From a virus, in the IMG/VR virus record IMGVR_UViG_3300037191_001062, positions 1-56,090 of that record: 56,090 bases of DNA; one strand, written 5' to 3'. The notes under the pieces are model-generated. The model ran no database searches and was not told where the DNA came from. It worked only from the letters and a program-made list of their open reading frames with translations. Position 1 is the stretch's first letter. Every line of letters starts with the position of its first letter. The position numbers and the translations under genes were made by a program. Of this stretch, positions 15,300-23,526 are shown piece by piece.

Positions 15300-16555
15300 G
15301 TTATGCATTCAATAATAAAATTCAAGGTAGTACAACAACTAGTTTTGGTAAAACGGTTTTATCAGTTGATGATGATACAGTTCAACACACATCAAAGAAT
15401 CGCAGAAAAGTTTCTACTTATGAAGTTATCGACTTTTCCACATTCCCTTTTAGTAAAAACGACAAAGATTTCGACGAAATAGCCACTAGTGGCGGGTCAA
15501 GTACTCACGACGAATATCTTGGTATGGTAGAGATGTCGGTTGGAAACACAGCTGGAAGTTCAATTATCCGCCAAACTAAAAGAGTGCAGCGTTATCTACC
15601 TGGTCGTGCAAACGAAGCAACTCTATGTACCATTTTAGGCGATGTTGTAGGTACTACGCGCAGGGTTGGTGTGTTTGATGATTTAAATGGTGCGTACTTT
15701 GAAACTAACGGTACTGACTTGTATTGCGTTATTCGTAGAAATACATCCGGTGGACCTGTAGAAGAACGAGTTTCCCGTGATAATTGGAATGGCGATAAAT
15801 TAGATGGTACTGGACTAAGCGGAATTACTCTTGATCTTAATAAGATTCAGTTAATTGTTATTGAGTATGAATGGTATGGAGCTGGACAAGTTGAATTCAA
15901 ATTTGTTATTGATAACAATGCGCATTCTGTACATCAACAAAACACCTCAAACAACAGCGATTACACTTGGTCGCAAAGCGGAACACTCCCTACTAGATAC
16001 GAATTTACTAATGTTGATGGCACAACTAATCCCGTATCCATGTACCAAGGTTCGCACTCTTTCTTAACTGAAGGTACGGCTAAGCTTTTTGGCAAACACC
16101 AAAGCGTTTCGTTGCCGACTACGGGAAACGCTATCGCTTTGGCAAACACATTTTACCCGTTAGTTGCAGTACGTTTGAAAACAACAGCATTAAGCTCAGT
16201 TGTTATTCCTGATGAATATGCAGCGGCTTCGTTTGATAAGACTGATTTGTTTGTTCGTACCATCACTGATGCTACTGTAACTGGTGGTACGTGGGTAAGT
16301 ATCGGTGCTGAGTCGCCGCTAGAATATAACATCACAGCATCTGGGTTCTCGGGTGGAGTTGTTGAAAGCACTAAATTGATAACAGAAAAAACAATGGGTG
16401 AAACTCTAACATTTCCTTCAAAGGCTATATCTCAGATTGGCAGGAAAACAACAACAATATTGGGAGACACTTCACAAACGTTTTTAATTGCCGGTGCAAC
16501 TACTGATGTCGATAAAGACGTGTGGGCATCTTTGGGTTGGATTGAAGTATGGTAA
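15296..16555 (+). CDS. virion structural protein (tail-fibre-like)
   Basis: A 419-residue beta-rich protein. ATG 15296 overlaps the previous stop and has GGAGAATA upstream; a longer in-frame start at 15284 is less likely. The segment RYLPGRANEATLCTILGDVV ... RVGVFDDLNGAYFETNG ... WNGDKLDGTGLSGITLDL is a pattern I associate with virion proteins of marine and cyano-phages. It ends ...DVWASLGWIEVW. Role likely in a fibre or capsid surface structure. Confidence 0.7.
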   Translation: MSYAFNNKIQGSTTTSFGKTVLSVDDDTVQHTSKNRRKVSTYEVIDFSTFPFSKNDKDFDEIATSGGSSTHDEYLGMVEMSVGNTAGSSIIRQTKRVQRYLPGRANEATLCTILGDVVGTTRRVGVFDDLNGAYFETNGTDLYCVIRRNTSGGPVEERVSRDNWNGDKLDGTGLSGITLDLNKIQLIVIEYEWYGAGQVEFKFVIDNNAHSVHQQNTSNNSDYTWSQSGTLPTRYEFTNVDGTTNPVSMYQGSHSFLTEGTAKLFGKHQSVSLPTTGNAIALANTFYPLVAVRLKTTALSSVVIPDEYAAASFDKTDLFVRTITDATVTGGTWVSIGAESPLEYNITASGFSGGVVESTKLITEKTMGETLTFPSKAISQIGRKTTTILGDTSQTFLIAGATTDVDKDVWASLGWIEVW

Positions 16556-16585
16556 ATATAATCGTAGTTTAAACATATAATCGCG

Positions 16586-16614
16586 TGTCGAGGAGATGAA
16601 GAATCTCCTCGACA
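16586..16614 (+). terminator. hairpin after the structural gene pair
   Basis: TGTCGAGGAGAT and its perfect complement flank a 5-base loop (GAAGA), 30 bases after the stop. No T-run follows; likely a transcription end or RNA-stabilising hairpin. Confidence 0.6.
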
Positions 16615-16648
16615 GAACTATCAATTCATTCAGTCCTTTCTATAAAAT

Positions 16649-16656
16649 TATAAATA
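16649..16656 (+). promoter_or_regulatory. T4-type late promoter
   Basis: TATAAATA, 42 bases upstream of the 16698 start, after the hairpin at 16586. Confidence 0.7.
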
Positions 16657-16697
16657 GTTTAAAATACGATTAAATTATTTAAAGGGGCGACTGTCCA

Positions 16698-18650
16698 ATG
16701 GACAAAACTAAAAAATCAAAAGGGTATACTAAATCTCGAAAAGAGTTTAACCCAAAAAAATTCATTAATACAAAACCAAGTTTAAACGAAGCAGAGAAGA
16801 AAGATACTGTTGTAATTAGTTTTGGAAGAATGAATCCAATCACAGTTGGTCACGAAAAGCTCGTTAATAAAGTATTAGAAGTCGCTGCTAAATCTAAAGG
16901 TACACCACTAGTATTCCTATCTCAATCCAATGACAAGAATAAAAATCCACTAACGTATGACCAAAAAATAAAATTCGGCCAAAAAGCATTCGGTAGAGTA
17001 GTTACTAAAACTAATTCTAAAACAATTATACAAGTTGCAGTAGAATTACAAGATAAATTTAAAAATCTTGTAATGGTTGTTGGTTCTGACCGAGTTAAAG
17101 ATTTCGAAGCACTTTTAAACAAATATAACGGAAAGGATTATACTTTTGATTCTATTAGAATTGAATCTGCAGGTGAACGAGATCCTGATGGCGAAGGCGT
17201 TGAGGGTATGTCAGCATCTAAGATGAGAACTTCAGCTGTAGAAAATGACTTTGATTCATTTAAAAGTGGTCTTCCAAACAAACTCAAATCAGACGCTAAA
17301 GAAGTATTTGATGCTGTTCGTTCTGGTATGAATATATCAGAAGAAACTATTTATGAAGCGCTTAATAACCAACAACGCAGAAAACGTGCTATATTAATGA
17401 AGAAACTTGCACCTAAAATTAAACGTGGGCGCGAAAGAGCAGCAAAGAAAAAAGCACCATTATCTAAATTAAAAGATCGAGCTCGCAAAAAAGCAATCGG
17501 TGTAATGAAAGACAAGTTAGCTAAAGGTAAAGGCTACGGTGAATTAGGATTTGCACAAAGACAAGCTATCGATGACAAATTAAAGAAAATGGGTCCAGCA
17601 AAAATTAGTGTTCTATCTAGAAAATTATTACCTAGCGTAAAACAGAATGAAAAAGATAGATTTTCAAACAAAAATAAAAAAGAAAGTGTTAACGAAACGT
17701 TTGAATTGTTTTTACAAGATAGAATACTCGATGAAGCATGTAGAATAGATAAAGTTATGAAAAGACCACACATGATGATGGCAAGTAATAACACAATGAA
17801 ATTCGACAAACGCTTTAAAATGTATAAGACAAAAAACAAGACTGTTGACGAAGTAATAGAAAAACATAATACTCATTTTGAAAGTAACGGAGACGAAGCG
17901 ATGAATTTAAAAGACATATTTAACTTGCAAGAAGCAGTAGAAGAATTTATTGATGAATCATTGGAAGAAGCAAAAAAGATTGGATCTAAAGTTGAAGTTA
18001 TTCGTGGATTCGGTAAAGGTAAAGTCGGATATGTAAGAAGAATCCTTAAAGGTGAATATGGTAATCTTTCTGCTCGCAAACTTGATTTAGATTTAGAAGA
18101 TGACGGCGGTCAACTAGTCGTATACACTAAAGACGCTAAAGAAATAAAAAAAATAAAAGAATCTCTTGATGAAGCAATCAATAAAGAATCTCCATTGTAC
18201 AAGCAATACATTGAACTTAAAGGTAAATCAGTTAAAGATTTGAAAAGAATCTATCAAGCTAATAACAGTCTCGATACTAGTGGTTACGACCTTGGCAGTA
18301 AAGCAGATATTATTGCAGCTATATTGTATGATAACCACGGAAGCAGGCGTGTTAAAGTTTTATATAACGAATCTCTTGATGAAGCAAAGAAGCCAGGACT
18401 CTGGGCTAACATTCGAGCAAAACGCAAACGTGGAGAAAAACCAGCAAAACCAGGCGAAAAGGGTTATCCTAAAACTTTAGACATTGAAGAAGCTAAAACT
18501 AGTTATAAAGGTCCTTTTAACGTTGTTAAAGACGGTAAGGTTGTTAACAAAGAGCCAATGACAACTAGTCGTGCACTAGATTATTACGACTCTTTAGGCG
18601 GCGCATCTAAAGGATACGCCGTTAAACCCGCTATGGCGAGTAAGGTTTAA
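16698..18650 (+). CDS. modular protein: cytidylyltransferase-like domain plus repeats with prohead-protease-like sites
   Basis: A 650-residue protein. Residues 1-31 form a basic leader ending LNE, then A32. Residues about 36-205 are a nucleotidyltransferase fold: GRMNPITVGH (43-52, the (H/T)xGH motif), VVGSDRVKDFE (127-137) and MSASKMR (171-177, the SxxxxR-type motif). Then come a basic segment (221-346), a KOW/SH3-like segment (about 425-480) and short modules, each ending in [LI]xE-A: after residues 31, 220, 346, 412, 424, 492, 562 and 598. T4 prohead protease gp21 cuts after the E in such contexts. I infer a head-packaged or core polyprotein. Late promoter at 16649. Confidence 0.75.
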   Translation: MDKTKKSKGYTKSRKEFNPKKFINTKPSLNEAEKKDTVVISFGRMNPITVGHEKLVNKVLEVAAKSKGTPLVFLSQSNDKNKNPLTYDQKIKFGQKAFGRVVTKTNSKTIIQVAVELQDKFKNLVMVVGSDRVKDFEALLNKYNGKDYTFDSIRIESAGERDPDGEGVEGMSASKMRTSAVENDFDSFKSGLPNKLKSDAKEVFDAVRSGMNISEETIYEALNNQQRRKRAILMKKLAPKIKRGRERAAKKKAPLSKLKDRARKKAIGVMKDKLAKGKGYGELGFAQRQAIDDKLKKMGPAKISVLSRKLLPSVKQNEKDRFSNKNKKESVNETFELFLQDRILDEACRIDKVMKRPHMMMASNNTMKFDKRFKMYKTKNKTVDEVIEKHNTHFESNGDEAMNLKDIFNLQEAVEEFIDESLEEAKKIGSKVEVIRGFGKGKVGYVRRILKGEYGNLSARKLDLDLEDDGGQLVVYTKDAKEIKKIKESLDEAINKESPLYKQYIELKGKSVKDLKRIYQANNSLDTSGYDLGSKADIIAAILYDNHGSRRVKVLYNESLDEAKKPGLWANIRAKRKRGEKPAKPGEKGYPKTLDIEEAKTSYKGPFNVVKDGKVVNKEPMTTSRALDYYDSLGGASKGYAVKPAMASKV

Positions 18651-18730
18651 ACATATTAGTTAGAAAAGTGATAAATATACCCAAATGAAAGTTTAGATTT
18701 ACAGAAATAATACAGATAATATTATATAGA

Positions 18731-18738
18731 TATAAATA
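18731..18738 (+). promoter_or_regulatory. T4-type late promoter
   Basis: TATAAATA, 34 bases upstream of the 18772 start. A second, weaker match (GATAAATA) lies near 18670. Confidence 0.7.
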
Positions 18739-18771
18739 AGAGTATAAATTAAACAATATAAAGGAAAAAGA

Positions 18772-19923
18772 ATGTCATTTGAATACAAAACGGAATCATT
18801 GATAGCAAATTTTGTTAATAATACGCTTGGCGAAGCTAAAACAGCAAAAGTTACTGATAAACTCGACGATGGCGATGGAATGGATCCTGTCGGTAAAGGC
18901 GACGCCGATATTGATAACGATGGCGATGTAGATAAGTCAGACAAATATTTAAAAAATCGTCGTAGAGTAATTGGTAAAGAAATTAAGAAAGAATCCGTTG
19001 AACTACAAGAAGCTCAATATAAAGATTTGCAGTCATGGTTGATCGCTGCTCTTGATCCAGCTGGCTCTAATGTATCATACTTTAACGGTAAATTTAAAGT
19101 ACTAGTAGGCCGTAATAAATCACATACGTGGGATACTAATAAAGGCAAAGGTTCTGTAATGGAGTCTGTTGAAATTGAAGAAGGTTTTACTGTTAGTATG
19201 AAAGGCGGTTCAATTGGCGGCGGTAAATCGAAAGGTAGAGAATTTGATACCAAAGAAGAAGCTGCTGCGTATGCCAAAAGAATGAATAAAGTTTTATCTC
19301 CAGGTGAGAAGAAACATTATGGTATGAAGTATGTTGTAGTCAAAGAATCCATTGAAATTGAAGAAGGTTTTAAGAAAGGCGACAAAGTTACTGTTAAGAA
19401 TGCAAAATCATACGATGCACTAGCAAAACCTGAAGTTAGTGGTGTTGTTGGTGGAATGAATGGCGACAAAGTTATGGTTAAAGTTGGAACTGGTTCAATG
19501 AACGTTGATGCTAAAGACTTAATCAAAAAAACAATGGAAGAGTCGCAAGGTAACACTAAAAGTATGCGAGGCTCGTCACGCGTCGGTGGTAAAGAATTTG
19601 CTATAGTCAACAATTATGGTGAAGTTCATAGTAAAGATTATGGCTCTGCTAGCGAAGCTCGCAAAGAAATTAGATCGTATGGTCTTAAAAGTCATAAAGT
19701 AGTAGATGTTGTCGATCTTGAAGAAGGTTCTGTTGTATTAGAAGCTGCTATTGGTGATTATAAAGAACTAATCAAGTTTGCAAGTTCTGAAGGTGGTGCT
19801 GATAAAAGTGACATGCTTAAAGCAGCAGCACTCATTGCTAAAGGCGAAAAAGAATTACTTAAGAAACATTTAGATAACATGGATAGTTATCCTGTAGATA
19901 TCATTAATAGCTATATAGATTAA
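18772..19923 (+). CDS. modular late protein with EF-hand-like loop and repeated prohead-protease-like linkers
   Basis: A 383-residue protein built of modules of about 60 residues joined by ES(V/I)EIEEGF-type linkers. Residues 1-21 are a leader ending LGE, then A22. Residues 46-57 (DIDNDGDVDKSD) form a perfect EF-hand/dockerin-type calcium loop. Predicted cuts ([LI]xE before A or G) fall after residues 21, 80, 137, 198, 318 and 324. One module (199-258) is KOW-like (FKKGDKVTVKN). Like the preceding gene it has a late promoter. A processed scaffold or packaged protein is the best guess. Confidence 0.7.
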   Translation: MSFEYKTESLIANFVNNTLGEAKTAKVTDKLDDGDGMDPVGKGDADIDNDGDVDKSDKYLKNRRRVIGKEIKKESVELQEAQYKDLQSWLIAALDPAGSNVSYFNGKFKVLVGRNKSHTWDTNKGKGSVMESVEIEEGFTVSMKGGSIGGGKSKGREFDTKEEAAAYAKRMNKVLSPGEKKHYGMKYVVVKESIEIEEGFKKGDKVTVKNAKSYDALAKPEVSGVVGGMNGDKVMVKVGTGSMNVDAKDLIKKTMEESQGNTKSMRGSSRVGGKEFAIVNNYGEVHSKDYGSASEARKEIRSYGLKSHKVVDVVDLEEGSVVLEAAIGDYKELIKFASSEGGADKSDMLKAAALIAKGEKELLKKHLDNMDSYPVDIINSYID

Positions 19924-19952
19924 TAATTAACAATAATAAAGAGGAAACACAA

Positions 19953-20252
19953 ATGGCTTCATGGGGAAAAACTGATACTTTAGCAGATGCTCCAAAGTAC
20001 TTAACAGACACAGAAGTAGCTACAACAGTATTCATTGATACTAACGAAGCAGTAGTTTCAGCTAACAGATCAAAAGGTCTTAAAACTCCGGGTTGGAATA
20101 CGTATTCAGAATATGTAGACCAAAATGGTAACACTCGTAAAAAAGTTGAACCGTTAGTTGTAATGAAAGTTACTGCTGCTGAAGACACTGGTCTAGATGT
20201 TGGTGTAACTGGTGATACTGCAGTTGAAGATGCTATAGTTGCAGATAGTTAA
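19953..20252 (+). CDS. small virion protein, conserved in marine T4-like phages
   Basis: A 99-residue protein, MASWGKTDTLADAPKYLTDT..., with AAGAGGAAA upstream. The MAxWGKxDxxxxAPKY start is familiar from marine T4-like phages, where such proteins lie in structural clusters. It is acidic at the C-terminus. Possibly a decoration or minor capsid protein; the role is inferred from position only. Confidence 0.6.
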   Translation: MASWGKTDTLADAPKYLTDTEVATTVFIDTNEAVVSANRSKGLKTPGWNTYSEYVDQNGNTRKKVEPLVVMKVTAAEDTGLDVGVTGDTAVEDAIVADS

Positions 20253-20290
20253 TAAATAACTATATAATAAAAACTATATAGATAATAACT

Positions 20291-20665
20291 ATGAAATTGA
20301 CAGAACAAACCTTTCTTTTATATGCAATGAAGCATTACGATAATCCTCATTGCACTGACGTTGCTGAATTTGAAGAAGACTTAAAAAGATTTCAATATCT
20401 TAGAAAACTTTTCGGAAGATATAGACAAGAAAAAGATTTAAAAGAAAGGTTAATTCTTAATCATCTTATAGTTATTTACAATGTGTTTGGAATTGAAGCT
20501 ACTCAAATGTTATTTTTTAAGCTGCATCAATATCACGAGTATTTATTACCGTTTGTTGAATATTTAAATTATATGCCAAACGTTGTTGAATATGAGAATT
20601 TAAGTATAGCAAAAGTTTCTATTGATTCAGACAAGCATATCGTAAATACACTAAAGGGAATATAA
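20291..20665 (+). CDS. DUF7207-type phage protein
   Basis: A 124-residue helical protein with the pattern HYDNPHCTDVAEFEEDLKRF, then RFQYLRKLFGRY and LILNHLIVIYNVFG. Proteins like this are conserved in T4-like marine phages and annotated only as a DUF. It is 3 bases before the next gene; the two probably work in head or tail assembly or packaging. Confidence 0.7.
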   Translation: MKLTEQTFLLYAMKHYDNPHCTDVAEFEEDLKRFQYLRKLFGRYRQEKDLKERLILNHLIVIYNVFGIEATQMLFFKLHQYHEYLLPFVEYLNYMPNVVEYENLSIAKVSIDSDKHIVNTLKGI

Positions 20666-20668
20666 CAA

Positions 20669-21199
20669 ATGGTAGATTTATTTTTAGTCTATAAGTTTAT
20701 ACGACAACTTACAAAATCGTTCGTTAACTGGGATGCCTATAAAGAAGGCATAATAGATAAAGATGGAAAAATTCTTATCAAAAGAAAGGATTTAAAGACA
20801 CAAAAAGAAAAAAGCGCATTTGGCGTTTTAGAATTAATGATCTTAAATATTAAAAATTTATTAGCTAAACTCCCAGGGAATGGCAAACTTGGTTCGTACT
20901 CAGCGGCATTATGGTTAATAAGAGAATGGAATCATTTTAGTGACGATACTTTATTGACCGAAGATATAACTGATGATCAAATACATAGATCAGTAGCTAA
21001 ATTTAATAGATGTTATACTCATTATATCATAGAAGCGGAAAATGTCAACGATTATTTTAAGCTAAATGAAAAAAAGATTAATGAAGAACCTACAGTATCA
21101 GCTGGTTCTGGTAATATTGCTGGTATTGGTGTTGGACCAGACGGTGAACCGCCCAAGCCAAAAAAGAAATTAAAGGATGTGATGCGGAGAAATAAATGA
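20669..21199 (+). CDS. conserved late-cluster protein, unknown
   Basis: A 176-residue protein. Helical N-terminal part (MVDLFLVYKFIRQLTKSF) and a Gly/Pro-rich tail (SAGSGNIAGIGVGPDGEPP) that ends basic. Glycine-rich tails of this type recur on small structural proteins of marine T4-like phages. It overlaps the lysozyme start by 4 bases. Confidence 0.6.
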   Translation: MVDLFLVYKFIRQLTKSFVNWDAYKEGIIDKDGKILIKRKDLKTQKEKSAFGVLELMILNIKNLLAKLPGNGKLGSYSAALWLIREWNHFSDDTLLTEDITDDQIHRSVAKFNRCYTHYIIEAENVNDYFKLNEKKINEEPTVSAGSGNIAGIGVGPDGEPPKPKKKLKDVMRRNK

Positions 21200-21651
21200 A
21201 ACCTAAAAATAAAGAAAATCTATTTGAACAATTAAAAATAGACGAAGGCGTAAAGTATCACACGTATTTAGATCACTTAGGTTATCACACATTCGGTGTT
21301 GGTCATTTAGTCGTGTCGACAGACGAAGAATTTGGCGAGTTTGTTGGAACTCTAGTTAGTGAAGTTCGTGTGTGGGAAGTATTCCACTCAGATTTGGATA
21401 AGATGATTGGCGAATGTGAGATATTATTCGATGGTTATTGGCATTGTTTTCCTGGTGAAGTACAAGAAATTCTAGTGAATATGATGTTCAATATGGGTAG
21501 AACCCGCCTATCAAAATTCAAAAACATGATAATCCAATTAAAACTTCACGATTGGGCTCAAAGTGCAATCGAAGGCCGAGATAGTCGTTGGCATAAACAA
21601 GTACCAAACAGAGCAGAACGTCTAATGGTGCGCCTTGAAAATTATAAATAA
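21196..21651 (+). CDS. e: T4-type lysozyme (glycoside hydrolase 24)
   Basis: A 151-residue lysozyme that cuts peptidoglycan between MurNAc and GlcNAc. The catalytic triad has T4 spacing: Glu17 (DEGVKYHTY), Asp26 (LDHLGY) and Thr32 (HTFGVGHL), matching T4 Glu11/Asp20/Thr26. A VNMMFNMG helix and the RAERL end also fit. There is no signal peptide, so it needs the holin at 22891 to reach the wall. Its size suits a free endolysin rather than a gp5 tail lysozyme. Confidence 0.92.
   Translation: MKPKNKENLFEQLKIDEGVKYHTYLDHLGYHTFGVGHLVVSTDEEFGEFVGTLVSEVRVWEVFHSDLDKMIGECEILFDGYWHCFPGEVQEILVNMMFNMGRTRLSKFKNMIIQLKLHDWAQSAIEGRDSRWHKQVPNRAERLMVRLENYK
21643..21650 (+). promoter_or_regulatory. T4-type late promoter
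   Basis: TATAAATA at the very end of the lysozyme gene, 33 bases upstream of the gp67-like ATG. Confidence 0.7.
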
Positions 21652-21682
21652 CTAGTAATATTAATCCTTAGGAGAACATTAA

Positions 21683-21883
21683 ATGTCAATCGAAAAAATA
21701 ATTGCACACGCAATTCAAGGTAACGTGCTTGAAATGGAAGAATCGTTTAAAGAAGAAATGCGTGATCGCATATCTATTGAACTTGAAGAAAAAAGAAAGA
21801 AAATAGCTAAAGAGTCTGAAGAAGATGAACTCGAAGATGATGATGATGAAGATGAACTCGAAGAATATTCTAACAAAAAATGA
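21683..21883 (+). CDS. 67: gp67-like prohead core protein
   Basis: A 66-residue, highly charged helical protein: MSIEKIIAHAIQGNVLEMEE..., then an acidic run (about residues 46-61). Size, helical N-terminus and acidic tail fit the T4 gp67 prohead core family. The late promoter and AGGAGAA site support a late, abundant product. The assignment is by pattern. Confidence 0.65.
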   Translation: MSIEKIIAHAIQGNVLEMEESFKEEMRDRISIELEEKRKKIAKESEEDELEDDDDEDELEEYSNKK

Positions 21884-21994
21884 ATTGTTAAGCGAAACAA
21901 TTACAACATCTACTGATAATAACTCAACATTGCGTTGCTAAGAAAATAATTACTCTATTAAAAAGAGCAATAAATTGATAAGAACTACAACGTA

Positions 21995-22143
21995 ATGTTC
22001 AGTGAATTTGATAGTGTTGAATTAAATAGTACATCAAAAAAGTGCACTTAGCACTATCAAATTCTGTTAAAACAGCTAAAAATAAGATTTCGTTTAGTGA
22101 CGCACTAGAATATAACTTCATCATTGATATTACGAATATGTAA
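21995..22143 (+). pseudogene. short ORF readable only through a -1 frameshift
   Basis: ATG 21995 opens 18 codons (MFSEFDSVELNSTSKK...) to a TAG at 22049. At 22036-22042 lies A AAA AAG in frame, the classic -1 slippery heptamer. A -1 shift there continues for 33 more codons (VHLALSNSVKTAKNK, then FSDALEYNFIIDITNM) to TAA 22141, giving 49 residues. A 13-bp perfect inverted repeat (22004-22016 with 22052-22064) brackets the site. In T4, gene 68 follows 67; this could be a decayed or recoded counterpart. No strong ribosome site is visible. Confidence 0.35.
22004..22064 (+). repeat. 13-bp perfect inverted repeat enclosing a slippery site
   Basis: GAATTTGATAGTG (22004-22016) and its exact complement (22052-22064) enclose 35 bases containing A AAA AAG. 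A competing small hairpin AGTGC/GCACT lies at 22041-22055. Confidence 0.85.
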
Positions 22144-22230
22144 ATTAAGTACTAACTAATTTTAATAATGTATATAAGTTACTTGTTAGGTTCTATAAGA
22201 TATAGAGTTGAAAAAACTCAGGAGAGCAAC

Positions 22231-22872
22231 TTGTCAGAAGAACATGATATTAAACCAAGACGTAGATTAGATATATCTTCTTTAATTATTGTCATTATTA
22301 CAAATTTTGTTACGTTATCAGGTTCATTATTTGCGTTCAAGACTAGTCAGGATACTACTCAGAGCGCATTAATGAAAACTGCTTTACATCAAGTGCAATT
22401 GCAGAGTAAAGAAATAGTAGAACTTAGAGGTTTACTATTAGATGCTCAAATAAAGATAATAAATTTAGAAACTAGAGTTAGATCAAATGTTGATGAAACT
22501 GTGTTGATGTCTGAATTTTTAGACTCTCTACCATTTCCAGCTTGGATTAAAAGATTCCGCAAAGAAGACGGATTATTTGAAATGACTCTCATAAACCAAC
22601 ACTACACTGCTGACTTTGGTTATACGGAAAATGAATACATTGGCAAGACTGATTTTGATATACATAGTGATGAACTTGCTAGTTTATATTTATCAGATGA
22701 TCTTATGGTTTTAAGCACTGAGAAAATGCGGGTTATAGAACAAATTATGGTAACCAAGAACGGTGTTCCTAAAAAGATATTTGTTTATAAGTTTATAATC
22801 AGGCTACCAGACGGTGAATTAGCAGTAGGCGGTGTAGCAATAGATAAGAAAGATATTGGTGTAATACATTAA
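22231..22872 (+). CDS. membrane-anchored coiled-coil PAS-domain protein
   Basis: A 213-residue protein. I chose TTG 22231 because CAGGAGAGC lies directly upstream; an ATG at 22168 is in frame but has no ribosome site. Order: short basic cytoplasmic start, one membrane helix (SLIIVIITNFVTLSGSLFAF), a coiled coil (QLQSKEIVELRGLLLDAQIK), then a PAS-like fold (LPFPAWIKRF ... NQHYTADFGYTENEYIGKTD). PAS domains sense small ligands or redox state. It lies between lysozyme and holin, so it may time or tune lysis, taking the place of a spanin or anti-holin; this is inference. Confidence 0.7.
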   Translation: MSEEHDIKPRRRLDISSLIIVIITNFVTLSGSLFAFKTSQDTTQSALMKTALHQVQLQSKEIVELRGLLLDAQIKIINLETRVRSNVDETVLMSEFLDSLPFPAWIKRFRKEDGLFEMTLINQHYTADFGYTENEYIGKTDFDIHSDELASLYLSDDLMVLSTEKMRVIEQIMVTKNGVPKKIFVYKFIIRLPDGELAVGGVAIDKKDIGVIH

Positions 22873-22890
22873 ATAACGCGGGGTTCAATT

Positions 22891-23382
22891 ATGAATTGGT
22901 CAGATATAAAAGGTGTCATTGGTAATATTGCCCCATTAGTTGGTACTGCTATTGGTGGTCCAGCTGGTACAGTCATAGGTTCAATGGTGTCAAATGCATT
23001 AGGTGTAGATAATACCCCCGACGCTATCGCATTAGCGCTAAAAACTGACCCGGAAGCTGCAATAAAACTACGAAAATTTCAAATTGATAATGAAAAAGAT
23101 ATTCGAAAGCATGCTTTCGAAGTTCTTGATGTCGAACTTCAAGACAAACAAAGTGCCCGTAATTCGCACAAACATAATCCGATGCCAATGATAATATGTA
23201 TAGCACTAACAGGAATGGTTGCCGGTGGCGCTTATATGTTATTTACAATGGATATTCCTGTTGATAACAAAAACATAGCAAACTTACTATTCGGTACGTT
23301 GTTAGCAAAATGGGGTGACTCAATAGCATACTGGGTTGGTACAACGCGTTCAAGCAGTGAAAAAACAAAATTGATGAAATAA
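22891..23382 (+). CDS. holin (3TM gene-transfer-agent holin type)
   Basis: A 163-residue protein. The N-terminus IGNIAPLVGTAIGGPAGTVI... is a glycine-rich hydrophobic segment, followed by ALGVDNTPDAIALAL, EAAIKLRKFQ, a charged helix and two C-terminal membrane segments (about 104-121 and 131-148). This layout matches the GTA_holin_3TM family. It would permeabilise the inner membrane to release the lysozyme at 21196. A terminator-free gap and two early promoters follow. Confidence 0.8.
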   Translation: MNWSDIKGVIGNIAPLVGTAIGGPAGTVIGSMVSNALGVDNTPDAIALALKTDPEAAIKLRKFQIDNEKDIRKHAFEVLDVELQDKQSARNSHKHNPMPMIICIALTGMVAGGAYMLFTMDIPVDNKNIANLLFGTLLAKWGDSIAYWVGTTRSSSEKTKLMK

Positions 23383-23384
23383 AG

Positions 23385-23413
23385 TTGACATTTTAGTTAT
23401 ACTATGTTATAAT
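23385..23413 (+). promoter_or_regulatory. early sigma70-type promoter (first of two)
   Basis: TTGACA (23385-23390), 17-base spacer, TATAAT (23408-23413). Confidence 0.88.
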
Positions 23414-23459
23414 GTATCTACGATAAAAACGAATAAGACTGTATAATTTAACATAGTCG

Positions 23460-23488
23460 TTGACATATATAGTTGACTGTGATACAAT
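23460..23488 (+). promoter_or_regulatory. early sigma70-type promoter (second of two)
   Basis: TTGACA (23460-23465), 17-base spacer, TACAAT (23483-23488). Tandem with the promoter 75 bases upstream, both reading into primase and dihydrofolate reductase. Confidence 0.85.
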
Positions 23489-23526
23489 ACAACAATCATA
23501 GAAACAACTAAAGAAGTGTATAATGA

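Noticed and set aside
15855-16067. 70-codon ORF in another + frame within the fibre-like gene
   Set aside because: No ribosome site and a complete, better-supported gene covers it.
17534-17839. 101-codon minus-strand ORF, hydrophobic
   Set aside because: Shadow of the Lys-rich modular late protein; antisense of AAA/GAA codons gives Phe/Leu/Ser runs.
20243-20252. TTAATAAATA before the 20291 gene as a late promoter
   Set aside because: Departs from TATAAATA at the key second T-A step; left out.
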